In this document: positions 13,268-22,587 of the stretch, one piece after another
How positions within the stretch are numbered: position 1 is the stretch's first letter
Layout of the letters: each line of letters begins with the position of its first letter
Source of the DNA: Chelativorans xinjiangensis
GTDB taxonomy: Bacteria > Pseudomonadota > Alphaproteobacteria > Rhizobiales > Rhizobiaceae
Assembly (NCBI RefSeq): GCF_009812055.1
Contig: NZ_WQNH01000004.1
Coordinates: forward strand, 62,001 to 126,000
Length of the DNA stretch: 64,000 bases
Direction of reading: 5' to 3'
Translations under genes and position numbers: made by a program
The notes under the pieces: model-generated
The model's database searches: none
Seen by the model: only the letters and a program-made list of their open reading frames with translations
Told to the model about the DNA's origin: nothing

Positions 13268-14704
13268 ATGACGTTTGATCTGACCTCGAGCCTGATCCTT
13301 TCCGTTCCCGAACTGGCGCTGGCGCTGGGCGCCATGGCGCTCCTGATGGTCGGCGTCTTCTCCGGCGAGCGGGCAAATACCACCGTCACCGGCCTTTCCG
13401 TCGCGCTGCTGCTGGCGGCGATCGCCTGGATCATCGTCTTCCCGGCCTATGGCGAGGCCTTCGAGGGCGCCTTCGTCAACGATCCCTTCGCCCGCTTCAT
13501 GAAGCTCCTGACGCTGGTGGGAGCGGCGGTGACGCTCATCATGTCCGTGGGCTTCGCCAAAGCCGAGAAGTTCGACAAGTTCGAATACCCGGTCCTCATC
13601 ATGCTCTCCACGCTGGGCATGATGCTGATGATCTCGGCCAACGATATGCTCTCGCTCTATCTCGGGCTGGAACTGCAGTCGCTGGCTCTCTACGTCGTCG
13701 CTGCCATCAACCGCGACAGCGTGCGGGCGACGGAGGCGGGGCTGAAATATTTCGTCCTTGGCGCGCTCTCCTCCGGCATGCTGCTCTACGGCATCACGCT
13801 GATCTACGGCTTCACGGGCAACACCGGCTTCGAGGCGATCGCTGCGGCCCTTTCGGGCGGCGAGCGCCAGCTCGGGCTGGTCTTCGGCCTCGTCTTCGTG
13901 CTGGCGGGTCTTGCCTTCAAGATCTCGGCGGTGCCCTTCCACATGTGGACGCCGGACGTCTATGAGGGCGCCCCCACGCCCGTCACCGCCTTCTTCGCCG
14001 CCGCCCCCAAGATGGCGGCCATGGCGCTTCTCGTGCGCGTGGTGATGGGCGCCTTCGAGCCGATCGCCTTCGACTGGCAGCAGATCATCGTCTTCATCTC
14101 CATCGCCTCGATGCTGCTTGGCGCCTTCGCCGCCATCGGCCAGCGCAACATCAAGCGGCTGATGGCCTATTCCTCGATCGGCCATATGGGCTACGCGCTG
14201 GTGGGCCTTTCGGCGAACTCGCCGGAGGGCGTGCGCGGCGTCGTCATCTACATGCTGATCTATCTGGCGATGACGCTCGGCACCTTCGCCTTCATCCTGG
14301 CCATGCGGCGCAACGAGACCAATGTCGAGCAGATCGACGATCTGGCGGGTCTTTCGGCCACCAACCCGATGATGGCCACCATCATGACCATCCTCATGTT
14401 CTCGCTGGCCGGCATCCCGCCGCTCGCCGGTTTCTGGGCCAAGTGGTACGTGTTCCTGGCCGCCATCAATGCCGAGCTCTACTGGCTCGCCGTCATCGGC
14501 GTGCTGGCTTCGGTGGTGGGCGCCTACTATTACCTGCGCATCATCAAGGTGATGTGGTTCGACGAGCCCGTCGGCGCCTTCCAGCCGATGGCGGGCGAAC
14601 TGCGCTTCGTGCTCGGGCTCTCCGGCGCCTTCGTGCTGTTCTACGTGTTTTTCGGCGGCCCCGTCGGGCGTCTGGCGGAAGCCGCGGCGTTGACGTTCTT
14701 CTGA
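13268..14704 (+). CDS. nuoN: NADH-quinone oxidoreductase subunit N
   Basis: A 478-residue ND2-family antiporter-like subunit, the last structural complex I gene in the operon. Family blocks include [44 protein letters not shown] and [16 protein letters not shown]. Three bases separate it from birA, so birA and probably rnj are read from the same transcript. Confidence 0.97.
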   Translation: MTFDLTSSLILSVPELALALGAMALLMVGVFSGERANTTVTGLSVALLLAAIAWIIVFPAYGEAFEGAFVNDPFARFMKLLTLVGAAVTLIMSVGFAKAEKFDKFEYPVLIMLSTLGMMLMISANDMLSLYLGLELQSLALYVVAAINRDSVRATEAGLKYFVLGALSSGMLLYGITLIYGFTGNTGFEAIAAALSGGERQLGLVFGLVFVLAGLAFKISAVPFHMWTPDVYEGAPTPVTAFFAAAPKMAAMALLVRVVMGAFEPIAFDWQQIIVFISIASMLLGAFAAIGQRNIKRLMAYSSIGHMGYALVGLSANSPEGVRGVVIYMLIYLAMTLGTFAFILAMRRNETNVEQIDDLAGLSATNPMMATIMTILMFSLAGIPPLAGFWAKWYVFLAAINAELYWLAVIGVLASVVGAYYYLRIIKVMWFDEPVGAFQPMAGELRFVLGLSGAFVLFYVFFGGPVGRLAEAAALTFF

Positions 14705-14707
14705 TCG

Positions 14708-15526
14708 ATGTTCGCGCTCGCGCCTTCGGCCCTTGCTGCCGGCTATCGGCTGGAAGCGCATGAAAGCGTCGGTTCCACCAATGCGCTGGCGCTCGAACGG
14801 GCGCGCGAGGGCGAGCAGAACAAGCTCTGGGTCGTAGCGACACAGCAGACGGGCGGCCGCGGCAGGCGAGGGCGCCCGTGGGCGACGCCGCCGGGAAACC
14901 TCGCCGCCACCCTCATGATCACCGAAGCGCGGGACGCGGCAACCGCCGCCACCCTCGGCTTCGTTGCCGGGCTGGCGCTGGGCGATGCGCTTGCCGCCGT
15001 GGTGCCCACCGCGAAGGTGAACCTCGGTGTGGACGGTGGACACGCCGGCCGCGACCGCTTCGAGCTGAAATGGCCGAACGACGTTCTGGCGGACGGGGCG
15101 AAGCTGGCGGGGATTCTCCTGGAGTCCTCGATGATCGAAGGCGATCGCCTGGCGCTGGCCATCGGCATCGGCGTCAACGTGGTCTCATACCCCGAGGACG
15201 TTCCCTATCCCGCGACATCGCTTTTGAGGCTCGGTGCCAGGGCGGATGCGGGAGAATTATTCCTGGCGCTTTCCGATGCCTGGGTCGACAATATGCGCCT
15301 GTGGAACGGCGGGCGTGGCCTGGCGGCTATCCGCGAGCGGTGGCTGAAGCGCGCTGCGGGCCTCGGCGGCGCGGTCTCCGTGCGCGTCGACGGGCGGGTC
15401 GTGCGGGGTATCTTCGAAACAATCGACGAAGCATGCCGGTTCGTTATCCGCGAGGACGACGGTTCGCGCCTGCGGATCGCCGCCGGCGATGTCCATTTCG
15501 GCGCGGTGGCGTCAGCGCGCGCGTAA
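14708..15526 (+). CDS. birA: biotin--[acetyl-CoA-carboxylase] ligase
   Basis: A 272-residue biotin protein ligase that activates biotin with ATP and attaches it to the carboxyl carrier protein of acetyl-CoA carboxylase. The catalytic loop GGRGRRGRPWATPPGN (about residues 45-60) and the block LKWPNDVLADGAKLAGILLE are clear. No N-terminal helix-turn-helix is seen, so it is the monofunctional form without repressor activity. It is tightly linked to nuoN and followed by RNase J, a gene order typical of Rhizobiales. Confidence 0.93.
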   Translation: MFALAPSALAAGYRLEAHESVGSTNALALERAREGEQNKLWVVATQQTGGRGRRGRPWATPPGNLAATLMITEARDAATAATLGFVAGLALGDALAAVVPTAKVNLGVDGGHAGRDRFELKWPNDVLADGAKLAGILLESSMIEGDRLALAIGIGVNVVSYPEDVPYPATSLLRLGARADAGELFLALSDAWVDNMRLWNGGRGLAAIRERWLKRAAGLGGAVSVRVDGRVVRGIFETIDEACRFVIREDDGSRLRIAAGDVHFGAVASARA

Positions 15527-15547
15527 CGAAAGAACAAGGAAGTAGAC

Positions 15548-17215
15548 GTGGCATCGGAAAAAGCAGAACTGGTGTTTTGCCCGCTCGGCGGGGTTGGCGA
15601 AATCGGCATGAATTTCGCGCTCTACGGCTATGGCCCGCGCCAGAAGCGCACGTGGATCATCGTCGATTGCGGCGTCACCTTTCCGGGGCCGGATCTGCCG
15701 GGCGTCGACCTCGTTTTACCCGATATCCGCTTCATCGAAGGTGAGGTGGAGAACCTTGCCGGTATCGTCATCACCCATGCCCACGAGGACCACTACGGTG
15801 CGCTTCTCGATCTCTGGCCGCGCCTCAAGGTCGATGTGTATATGACGCCGTTCACCGCCGGCCTGCTGGAGGCCAAGCGCGCCGGTGAGCAGAACGCGCC
15901 GGACATCCCCGTGACGATCTTCAAGGCCGGCGAGACCTTTACCGTCGGCCCCTTTTCCATCGAGGCGGTCGAGGTCACCCATTCCATTCCCGAGCCCGTG
16001 TCGCTCGCCATCACCAGCCCCGCGGGCACCGTCATTCACACCGGCGACTGGAAGCTCGACCCCGCGCCCGCGCTCGGGCCCAAGACGGACGAAGCCCGCT
16101 TCCGCGCGCTCGGCAAGGCCGGCGTCCTGGCGCTCATCTGCGATTCCACCAACGCCATGCGCGAGGGTGAATCCCCGTCCGAGGAGGCGGTGGGCGAGGG
16201 GATCAGGGAGGTGATCGAGAAGGCGAGCGGCCGTGTCGCCGTCACCACCTTCTCCTCCAATGTCGGGCGCATCCGCTCCGTCGCCGAGGCCGCGCGGGAC
16301 ACCGGACGGCAGGTGCTCGTGCTCGGCCGCTCGCTGCAGCGCGTTATCGAGGTGGCGGACGAGCTCGGCTACCTCGAAGGCCTGCCGCCGTTCCTTCCTG
16401 AAGAGGATTTCGGCTATATCCCGCGCGAGAACGCCGTTATCCTGTGCACAGGAAGCCAGGGCGAGCCGCGCGCCGCGCTTGCCAAGCTGGCGCGTGACGA
16501 GATGCGCAACGTGGCGCTGTCGCCGGGCGACACGGTGGTCTTTTCCTCGCGCACCATCCCCGGCAACGAGAAGGCGATCCTGGCGATCAAGAACCAGCTC
16601 ATCGAGCAGGGGGTCAAGGTGATCGAGGACAAGGATGCGCTCGTCCACGTCTCCGGGCATCCGCGCCGCAGCGAGCTCAAGCAAATGTACGATTGGGTGA
16701 AGCCGCGGATCCTCGTGCCGGTCCACGGCGAGGCGGCGCATCTCGTCGCCCACGGCGCGTTGGGCGCCATGTCCGGTATCCCCGAGGTGGCGCAGGTGAG
16801 GAACGGCGACATGCTGCGGCTGGCGCCGGGTGCCGCGGAGATAATCGACCAGGTGCCCTTCGGCCGCATCTTCAAGGAAGGCAAGATTATCGGCACCGAT
16901 GAGGAGGTGGGCGTCCGCGAAAGGCGCAAGCTCTCCTTCGCCGGCCATGTCGCCGTCAACGTCGTGCTCGACGATCGTTACGATCTCGCGGGCGATCCGG
17001 ATCTGGTCGCCCTCGGCGTGGCGGAAGTGGATGCGCGCGGCGAGCCGCTGGAGGAGATCATGCTGGAGGCTACCGTCGGCGCCGTCTCCAGCATCCCGCG
17101 CCAGCGCCGCAAGGACCTCGACCTGGTGGCCGAATCTGTGCGCCGGGCCGTCCGCGCCGCCGCCAACGACGCCTGGGGCAAGAAGCCGATCGTGACCGTC
17201 TTCGTGACCCAGTAG
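15548..17215 (+). CDS. rnj: ribonuclease J
   Basis: A 555-residue metallo-beta-lactamase/beta-CASP ribonuclease with 5'-to-3' exonuclease and endonuclease activity on RNA. The metal-binding motif HAHEDH lies near residue 77, and later family segments include THSIPEPVSLAI, CDSTNAM, TFSSNVGRI and the beta-CASP region LCTGSQGEPRAALAKLA and PVHGEAAHLVAH. The start is a GTG after aaggaagtagac. It is convincingly RNase J by length and motif set. Confidence 0.94.
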   Translation: MASEKAELVFCPLGGVGEIGMNFALYGYGPRQKRTWIIVDCGVTFPGPDLPGVDLVLPDIRFIEGEVENLAGIVITHAHEDHYGALLDLWPRLKVDVYMTPFTAGLLEAKRAGEQNAPDIPVTIFKAGETFTVGPFSIEAVEVTHSIPEPVSLAITSPAGTVIHTGDWKLDPAPALGPKTDEARFRALGKAGVLALICDSTNAMREGESPSEEAVGEGIREVIEKASGRVAVTTFSSNVGRIRSVAEAARDTGRQVLVLGRSLQRVIEVADELGYLEGLPPFLPEEDFGYIPRENAVILCTGSQGEPRAALAKLARDEMRNVALSPGDTVVFSSRTIPGNEKAILAIKNQLIEQGVKVIEDKDALVHVSGHPRRSELKQMYDWVKPRILVPVHGEAAHLVAHGALGAMSGIPEVAQVRNGDMLRLAPGAAEIIDQVPFGRIFKEGKIIGTDEEVGVRERRKLSFAGHVAVNVVLDDRYDLAGDPDLVALGVAEVDARGEPLEEIMLEATVGAVSSIPRQRRKDLDLVAESVRRAVRAAANDAWGKKPIVTVFVTQ

Positions 17216-17227
17216 AGGAGGAGGCGG

Positions 17228-17632
17228 GTGCTCGGCAGGCTCAACCACGTGGCGATCGCAGTGCCCGACCTGACCGCCGCCGCGGCGGTCTACCGGGATA
17301 CGCTGGGCGCGCGGGTCTCCGCGCCGCAACCCTTGCCCGAGCATGGCGTGACGGTGGTCTTCATCGATCTCGGCAACACCAAGGTGGAGCTTTTGGAGCC
17401 GCTCGGCGAGAATTCTCCCATTGCCGGCTTCCTGGAAAGGAACCCGGCCGGCGGCATGCACCACATCTGCTACGAGGTGGACGACATCCTCGCCGCCCGC
17501 GACCGCCTGTTGGCGGAGGGCGCGCGCGTCCTGGGCGACGGCGAGCCGAAGATCGGCGCCCACGGCAAGCCGGTGCTGTTCCTCCACCCGAAGGATTTTT
17601 TCGGCACGCTGGTCGAACTCGAAGAGGTGTGA
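17228..17632 (+). CDS. mce: methylmalonyl-CoA epimerase
   Basis: A 134-residue glyoxalase-fold (VOC) enzyme that interconverts the two epimers of methylmalonyl-CoA in propionate catabolism. Metal ligand positions are visible in LNHVAIAVPDL (His), MHHICYEVDD (His) and GTLVELEEV (Glu). The start is a GTG behind gaggaggcgg. It follows rnj after 12 bases, probably in the same transcript. Confidence 0.93.
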   Translation: MLGRLNHVAIAVPDLTAAAAVYRDTLGARVSAPQPLPEHGVTVVFIDLGNTKVELLEPLGENSPIAGFLERNPAGGMHHICYEVDDILAARDRLLAEGARVLGDGEPKIGAHGKPVLFLHPKDFFGTLVELEEV

Positions 17633-17750
17633 CGGCACGCCGCGCCGCCGGCATTTTAAAATCGCCGCCCGAACGGCTATTTTCGGTCTGCTGGCAGGCC
17701 GGGCTGGAAGCGCCCGGCATCCGCGCCGTGCCCGCAACGGAGACACCCGA

Positions 17751-18017
17751 ATGACCTGGATATCGCTCGCCGCCGTTTTCTTCATCGTCTGGTGGGTGAT
17801 GCTGTTCGTCTCGCTGCCGGTCGGCCTGCGCACCCAGGACGACGAGAACAATGTCGTTCTCGGCACGACCTCGAGTGCCCCGCGCGGCCCCCATATGCTG
17901 CGGGCGGTCGTCCGCGCGACCCTTTTGACGGCAGCCGTCGTCGCAGTCTTCTACGTCGTCACGCGCGTGCTGGGCTATTCCTTCGACGATATCCCGCGCA
18001 TCGTGCCGGACTTCTAA
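17751..18017 (+). CDS. DUF1467 family small membrane protein
   Basis: An 88-residue protein of unknown function with two predicted membrane helices (about 4-24 and 52-74) separated by the conserved loop SLPVGLRTQDDENNVVLGT. This segment is typical of the DUF1467 family, which in alphaproteobacteria usually sits just upstream of proS, as here. The ATG at 17751 follows cggagacaccc. Its last codons are part of an 18-base tandem repeat that continues past the stop. Confidence 0.88.
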   Translation: MTWISLAAVFFIVWWVMLFVSLPVGLRTQDDENNVVLGTTSSAPRGPHMLRAVVRATLLTAAVVAVFYVVTRVLGYSFDDIPRIVPDF

Positions 18018-18079
18018 GGAGCATCGGACTTCTGGGGAGGCCAGGATTTCTGGGGAGGCCAGGACTTCTGGGGAGGGAA
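18008..18079. repeat. 18-bp tandem repeat spanning the DUF1467 stop codon
   Basis: Four consecutive 18-base units: a diverged one at 18008-18025 that contains the TAA stop of the preceding gene, then ggacttctggggaggcca-type copies at 18026-18043, 18044-18061 and 18062-18079. The last three are nearly identical. Eighteen bases is six codons, so the array stays in one frame beyond the stop. Confidence 0.9.
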
Positions 18080-18095
18080 GCGGGCGTATGCCCCC

Positions 18096-18124
18096 AAAAA
18101 AAATGCAAGGCACCAGGCCTTGCA
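18096..18124 (-). terminator. Rho-independent terminator, minus strand
   Basis: Perfect 8-bp stem TGCAAGGC / GCCTTGCA (18104-18111 with 18117-18124) and a 5-base loop, followed on the minus strand by eight T (18096-18103). There is no T tract on the plus-strand side, so it should act only on minus-strand transcripts. Confidence 0.8.
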
Positions 18125-18256
18125 ACTAAACGCGTCCGATCCGTTTCCGTTTCGTTAAACGGCGGCTGCGATTGCCCGCGCCAGGACCGTATCCTCCCAA
18201 GACTTTTGACCGCGTAATGAGATGCGGATTAAGCTTCCGCTCTCTTATTTTGTGAT
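18096..18256 (-). ncRNA. predicted small RNA, about 160 nt, minus strand
   Basis: A minus-strand transcription unit with no plausible protein. A promoter (18263-18290) predicts a start near 18256 and a strong intrinsic terminator ends at 18096. The predicted RNA has internal hairpins GCGGA-n7-TCCGC and CCGTTT-AACG-AAACGG, and a single-stranded-looking cttgggaggat stretch. I do not recognise it as 6S, SRP, tmRNA or RNase P RNA. Both ends are inferred from sequence alone. Confidence 0.5.
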
Positions 18257-18262
18257 GGGTAC

Positions 18263-18290
18263 ATTAGACTAAGTTTCGACGCAATGTCAC
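18263..18290 (-). promoter_or_regulatory. sigma-70 promoter for predicted small RNA
   Basis: Read on the minus strand: GTGACA (18290-18285), 16-base spacer, TCTAAT (18268-18263). Each hexamer matches the consensus at five of six bases. An A/T tract (aaaattttt) lies directly upstream of the -35 like an UP element. No minus-strand gene lies downstream before the terminator. Confidence 0.6.
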
Positions 18291-18472
18291 GAAAAATTTT
18301 GCGTTACCACAGCCCAGTTACCACTTTAGCCTTCTCGTTCGCCGGCTGGTCACGCAGAGGGCGGGGGAGGTGGGGTAAGCGCCGGGTTTTCAACCCGTCA
18401 TGAAATAGCTAAGAAGCCTGACGATATCTCTGGCGGGGATGATTCCGCCCCCTCATGCTCACGGACCGGTTC

Positions 18473-19801
18473 ATGCGACTGTCGCGCTACTTCCTGCCCA
18501 TCCTGAAGGAGAATCCCCGCGAGGCGGAAATCGTCTCGCACCGGCTGATGCTGCGCGCCGGCATGATCCGCCAGCAGGCCGCCGGCAGCTTCTCCTGGCT
18601 GCCCTTGGGCAAGCGCGTCCTCGACAAGGTGTGCCGGGTCGTCCGCGAGGAGCAGGACCGTGCCGGCGCGCACGAAATCCTGATGCCCACCATCCAGTCG
18701 GCGGACCTTTGGATGGAGAGCGGCCGCTACGACGACTACGGCAAGGAGATGCTGCGCATCACCGACCGGCACGAGCGCAAGATGCTCTACGGCCCCACCA
18801 ACGAAGAGATGGTGACGGACATCTTCCGCGCCTACGTGAAGTCCTACAAGGACCTGCCGCTGAACCTCTACCACATCCAGTGGAAGTTCCGAGACGAGGT
18901 GCGCCCGCGCTTCGGCGTCATGCGCTCGCGCGAGTTCCTGATGAAGGACGCCTACACCTTCGACCTGGATTTTGAAGGCGCCAAGGCGGCTTACAACCGC
19001 ATGTTCGTCGCCTACCTGAGAACGTTCGCGCGCCTCGGGCTGCAGGCCATTCCCATGCGCGCGGAGACGGGCCCCATCGGCGGCGACTTGAGCCACGAAT
19101 TCATCATCCTCGCCACAACGGGTGAGAGCGAGGTGTTCTGCCACAAGGACTTCCTCGGCCTTTCCGTGCCGGGGGAGAATGTGGATTTCGCCGACGACGC
19201 CGAGATCGCCGGCATCGTCTCCGAATGGACCGCGCCCTATGCGGCGACGGACGACATGCACGACGAGGCGGCCTGGGCCGACGTGCCGGAGGACAAGCGG
19301 CTTTCCGCGCGCGGCATCGAGGTGGGCCATATCTTCCACTTCGGCACCAAATATTCCAAACCCATGAAGGCCAGCGTTACGGGGCCGGACGGGCAGGAGC
19401 ATTTCGTCTCCATGGGCTCCTACGGCATCGGGCCGAGCCGGCTCGCGGCCGCCATCATCGAGGCGAGCCACGACGACAACGGCATCATCTGGCCGGAAAG
19501 TGTCGCGCCCTTCGACATGGCGCTCGTCAACATGAAGGTGGGCGATACGGCGTGCGACCGCGTTTGCGAGGAACTCTATGCCGGGCTGACGGCGGCTGGC
19601 CGGGATGTGCTCTACGACGACACCGACCAGCGCGCCGGCGCCAAATTCGCCACCGCCGATCTGATCGGCCTGCCCTGGCAGATCGTCGTCGGCCCGCGCG
19701 GCGTGGCTGGCGGCGAGGTGGAAGTGAAAAACCGCGCCACCGGTGAACGCGAGGCGATGCCGGTTGCATCGGTGGCTGACAGGTTCGGCGCCAGCGCATG
19801 A
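18473..19801 (+). CDS. proS: proline--tRNA ligase, short alphaproteobacterial form
   Basis: A 442-residue class II aminoacyl-tRNA synthetase that charges tRNA-Pro. It begins [20 protein letters not shown], shows the class II blocks around [34 protein letters not shown] and SYGIGPSRL, and ends with an anticodon-binding domain. It lacks the editing insertion domain of the E. coli enzyme, which fits the roughly 440-residue form of alphaproteobacteria. An in-frame ATG at 18455 would add six residues; 18473 gives the family length. Upstream, 18018-18472 holds no gene other than the predicted small RNA. Confidence 0.95.
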   Translation: MRLSRYFLPILKENPREAEIVSHRLMLRAGMIRQQAAGSFSWLPLGKRVLDKVCRVVREEQDRAGAHEILMPTIQSADLWMESGRYDDYGKEMLRITDRHERKMLYGPTNEEMVTDIFRAYVKSYKDLPLNLYHIQWKFRDEVRPRFGVMRSREFLMKDAYTFDLDFEGAKAAYNRMFVAYLRTFARLGLQAIPMRAETGPIGGDLSHEFIILATTGESEVFCHKDFLGLSVPGENVDFADDAEIAGIVSEWTAPYAATDDMHDEAAWADVPEDKRLSARGIEVGHIFHFGTKYSKPMKASVTGPDGQEHFVSMGSYGIGPSRLAAAIIEASHDDNGIIWPESVAPFDMALVNMKVGDTACDRVCEELYAGLTAAGRDVLYDDTDQRAGAKFATADLIGLPWQIVVGPRGVAGGEVEVKNRATGEREAMPVASVADRFGASA

Positions 19802-21093
19802 GCGCGACCGCGGAAGCCAGCGTCAACGCCAACGCAGAGGCCGGGCCCTTCTCGCGGTTCGAACGTCTCGTCGCCTGGCGCTATCTGCGTTCGCGGCGCA
19901 AGGAGGCGGTGGTTTCCGTCATCGCCTCCATCTCCTTCATCGGCATCATGCTGGGCGTGGCCACCCTGATTGTCGTCATGGCGGTGATGAACGGTTTCCG
20001 CGCCGAGCTGCTCACCCGCATCCTCGGCGTCAACGGCCACCTGATCGTGCAGCCGGTCGATTTGCCGCTCGACGATTACGAAGCCGTTGCCGGGCGCATT
20101 GCTGAAGTGCCGGGCGTCAAGCTCGCCGTCCCGTTGGTGGAGGGGCAGGTGTTGGCGAGCGGGCGCAGCGGCCAGGGCACCGGCGCCCTCATCCGCGGCG
20201 TGCGCGCCGAGGACCTCACCGAGATGGACCTCGTGTCAGAGCACATCCGCCACGGCTCGCTGATCGATTTCGCCGCCGGGGAGGGGGTGGCGGTCGGCTC
20301 GCGCCTCGCCCAGACGCTGGGCATTGCGCTTGGCGATCCCATTACGCTGGTCTCGCCGGAAGGCGACGTCACGCCCTTCGGCACGACGCCGCGCGTCAAG
20401 TCCTATCCGGTGACGGCGATCTTCGAGATCGGCATGTCGGAATACGATGCCTCCCTCGTTTATATGCCCATCGAGGAAGCACAGCTCTACCTGAACGTGG
20501 AGGGCCTGGCGCGGATCATCGAAGTCTTCGTCGACGACCCCGACAACGTGGACGCGCTGCGGCCGCTGGTCGAGGAAGCGGCCCAGCGCCCGGTCTCCAT
20601 CAGCGATTGGCGCCAGCGCAACCAAACCTTCTTCTCCGCGCTCGAGGTGGAGCGCAACGTCATGTTCATGATCCTGACGATGATCGTGCTGGTGGCGGCC
20701 TTGAACATCATTTCCGGCATGATCATGCTGGTGAAGGACAAGGGGCACGACATCGCCATCCTGCGCACCATGGGGGCGACCAGCGGTGCCATCATGCGCA
20801 TCTTCCTGATGGCGGGGGCGGCGATCGGTGTCGCCGGCACGATCGCCGGCTTCATCCTCGGCACGTTGCTTTGCCTCAACGTGGAATCGATCCGCCTGTT
20901 CTTCTCCTGGCTGTCCGGCACGACGATTTTCGATCCGGAAGTCTATTTCCTCAGCCAACTGCCGGCCGACATGGAGACGGGCGAGACGTTTTCCGTGGTG
21001 CTGATGGCGCTATTGCTGTCCTTCCTCGCCACGCTCTTTCCCGCCTGGCGCGCCTCGCGCCTCGATCCCGTCGAAGCCCTGAGATACGAATAG
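19798..21093 (+). CDS. lolC: lipoprotein-releasing ABC transporter permease LolC/LolE
   Basis: A 431-residue inner-membrane permease of the LolCDE machine that releases lipoproteins for transfer to the outer membrane. It shows a first membrane helix near residues 38-60 (family start [19 protein letters not shown]), a large periplasmic domain (about 65-285) and an FtsX-like block of three helices at the C-terminus, with [19 protein letters not shown]-like sequence. The start overlaps the proS stop (ATGA). As in many alphaproteobacteria, one LolC/E-type permease is paired with lolD. Confidence 0.9.
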   Translation: MSATAEASVNANAEAGPFSRFERLVAWRYLRSRRKEAVVSVIASISFIGIMLGVATLIVVMAVMNGFRAELLTRILGVNGHLIVQPVDLPLDDYEAVAGRIAEVPGVKLAVPLVEGQVLASGRSGQGTGALIRGVRAEDLTEMDLVSEHIRHGSLIDFAAGEGVAVGSRLAQTLGIALGDPITLVSPEGDVTPFGTTPRVKSYPVTAIFEIGMSEYDASLVYMPIEEAQLYLNVEGLARIIEVFVDDPDNVDALRPLVEEAAQRPVSISDWRQRNQTFFSALEVERNVMFMILTMIVLVAALNIISGMIMLVKDKGHDIAILRTMGATSGAIMRIFLMAGAAIGVAGTIAGFILGTLLCLNVESIRLFFSWLSGTTIFDPEVYFLSQLPADMETGETFSVVLMALLLSFLATLFPAWRASRLDPVEALRYE

Positions 21094-21109
21094 TTCGAGA
21101 TAGGAATAG

Positions 21110-21796
21110 ATGGCCGACAGCGTGCTGGAACTCAAAGCAGTCGAACACCGATATGTGCAGGGGCCGAAGGAACTGACCATCCTCAGCGGCGCCGATTTCA
21201 CGCTGACGCCCGGCGAGATGGTGGCGCTGGTGGCGCCGTCCGGCACGGGGAAGTCGACGCTCCTGCATATCGCCGGCCTCTTGGAGCATCCCGACGGCGG
21301 CGACGTCGTCGTCAACGGCCAGTCCTGCGCCGGCCTTTCGGACGACAGGCGCACGGCGATCCGCCGCAGCGAGATCGGCTTCGTCTACCAGTTCCACCAC
21401 CTCCTGCCGGAATTTTCCGCTCGGGAAAACGTGATGATGCCGCAGCTCATCGCCGGCCTCCAACCGGCCGAAGCGATGGAACGGGCGGACCAGCTTCTCG
21501 CCTATATGAAGATCGGCGATCGCGCCACCCACCGGCCGGCCGAGCTTTCCGGCGGTGAGCAGCAGCGCGTGGCCATCGCCCGCGCCGTCGCCAACGCGCC
21601 GCTCGTTCTTCTGGCCGACGAACCGACGGGGAACCTCGATCCGACGACGGCGGGCTACGTGTTCGAGGCGCTGGAGGCGCTGGTGCGCCAGTCCGGCCTC
21701 GCCGCCCTGATCGCCACGCACAACGAAGGCCTCGCCGCCCGCATGGACCGCCGCGTGACGCTTTCGGAAGGCAAGGTGGTGGACATGCCGGCATAG
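21110..21796 (+). CDS. lolD: lipoprotein-releasing ABC transporter ATP-binding protein
   Basis: A 228-residue ATPase that powers the Lol system with LolC. The Walker A motif APSGTGKST is at residues 42-50, the signature [14 protein letters not shown] lies near 145, and Walker B is [11 protein letters not shown] near 165. It sits 16 bases after lolC. Its TAG stop overlaps the first bases of a palindromic intergenic repeat. Confidence 0.93.
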   Translation: MADSVLELKAVEHRYVQGPKELTILSGADFTLTPGEMVALVAPSGTGKSTLLHIAGLLEHPDGGDVVVNGQSCAGLSDDRRTAIRRSEIGFVYQFHHLLPEFSARENVMMPQLIAGLQPAEAMERADQLLAYMKIGDRATHRPAELSGGEQQRVAIARAVANAPLVLLADEPTGNLDPTTAGYVFEALEALVRQSGLAALIATHNEGLAARMDRRVTLSEGKVVDMPA

Positions 21797-21899
21797 AGCA
21801 ATTCCAGGAAAAGTGGAAACCGGGTTTCCGTTCGGAATTGCGTAAAATCAAAAGGTTAGATCATTTCATCGTTTCCGTGAAACGGTGAAATGATCTAGG
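21794..21899. repeat. Rhizobiales-type intergenic palindromic repeat, copy 2 (after lolD)
   Basis: Same family and orientation as 8630-8735, beginning tagagcaattccagg. The terminal stem here is TTAGATCATTTCATCG paired with CGGTGAAATGATCTAG. Compared with copy 1, changes on one side are matched on the other. The element begins within the lolD stop codon. Confidence 0.85.
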
Positions 21900-21911
21900 C
21901 GCCGGTGTCCG

Positions 21912-21985
21912 CTAGCGCATAGGCCCGAAAACCGGAATCGGCTTTCGGAAGGCACGATGCGCAGCTTCAACAATCCACAGCGTCC
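21912..21985. repeat. Second intergenic repeat family, copy 1
   Basis: A roughly 75-base element containing gcgcataggcccgaaaaccg and the inverted half cggctttcggaaggcacgat, ending in cttcaacaatccacagcgtc. A reverse-complement relative is at 47098-47180. It lies directly after the preceding repeat and before the convergent VOC gene. Confidence 0.7.
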
Positions 21986-21989
21986 CGCC

Positions 21990-22340
21990 TCAGGCATGGA
22001 TGAGGATGTTGACGAGCCTGCCGAACGGGTCGCGCACGAAAAACCGCCGCACGCCCCAGGGCTCGTCCGCCGGCCCGTATTCCACCGCAAATCCCGCCTT
22101 CCTCACGCGCTCCAGCGCCGCCTCCAGATCGTCCACCTCGATGGAAAGGTCGGGCACGGGCGTTCCCGAGCCGCCCTCGACGGCGAAGCTGACCTGGGTA
22201 CGCGCCTCTTCGCGCGTACCGTAGGTGACGATCCAGCCATGATCCATGAGCACGTCGAGGCCCAGCACGTCTCCATAGAAGCGCTGCGCTGCCGCGACGT
22301 CCTCGGTGCCGATGTTGGCGACAATCCGTTTGACCTTCAC
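21990..22340 (-). CDS. VOC (glyoxalase/bleomycin-resistance) family protein
   Basis: A 116-residue single-domain VOC protein. It shows the usual opening KRIVANIGTEDVAAAQRFYG, a middle segment FAVEGGSGTPVPDLSIEVDD, and the end GVRRFFVRDPFGRLVNILIH with the conserved DPFGRLVNI block. The start is GTG, preceded by a clear GGAGGT seven bases away. The substrate cannot be told from sequence; the family covers metal-dependent isomerases, dioxygenases and binding proteins. It points toward lolD, with two repeats between. Confidence 0.8.
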   Translation of the reverse strand: MKVKRIVANIGTEDVAAAQRFYGDVLGLDVLMDHGWIVTYGTREEARTQVSFAVEGGSGTPVPDLSIEVDDLEAALERVRKAGFAVEYGPADEPWGVRRFFVRDPFGRLVNILIHA

Positions 22341-22515
22341 CCGTTCGACCTCCGCGCCCGCGTCTTTGCCGCTCCGTGCCTGTCTTCGGGCGCCCGGTTC
22401 ATCCCGAGCGTCCCGCTCCCTTATACTCCAGACCCTCCGTCCCCGGCCACGGGACGCCCTTTTTACCCGCCGTTAACGCTCCCGGCCGGCTCCGCCGCAG
22501 ATATCGGCAACCTCG

Positions 22516-22544
22516 TTGACATGAACATAACTAGAACATATAAG
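22516..22544 (+). promoter_or_regulatory. sigma-70 promoter with embedded LexA (SOS) box
   Basis: TTGACA (22516-22521), 17-base spacer, TATAAG (22539-22544). Inside the spacer lies GAACATAACTAGAAC (22523-22537), an exact GAAC-N7-GAAC, which is the reverse complement of the alphaproteobacterial LexA site GTTC-N7-GTTC. LexA bound here would block RNA polymerase, so the downstream peptide should be induced by DNA damage. Confidence 0.8.
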
Positions 22545-22587
22545 GATCATATCAAGATCATTTGGCGCTTATCCACAGGAGAGTCCC

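Noticed and set aside
12377-15043. An 888-codon minus-strand open frame opposite nuoM-nuoN-birA
   Set aside because: Same reasoning: low-complexity shadow of real genes in high-GC DNA.
18008-18079. CRISPR-like array
   Set aside because: The units are contiguous 18-mers without spacers and there are no cas genes; it is a simple tandem repeat.
18096-18256. 6S, SRP or tmRNA identity for the predicted small RNA
   Set aside because: No long closing stem with a central bubble, no SRP Alu/S-domain motif and no tRNA-like ends were seen.
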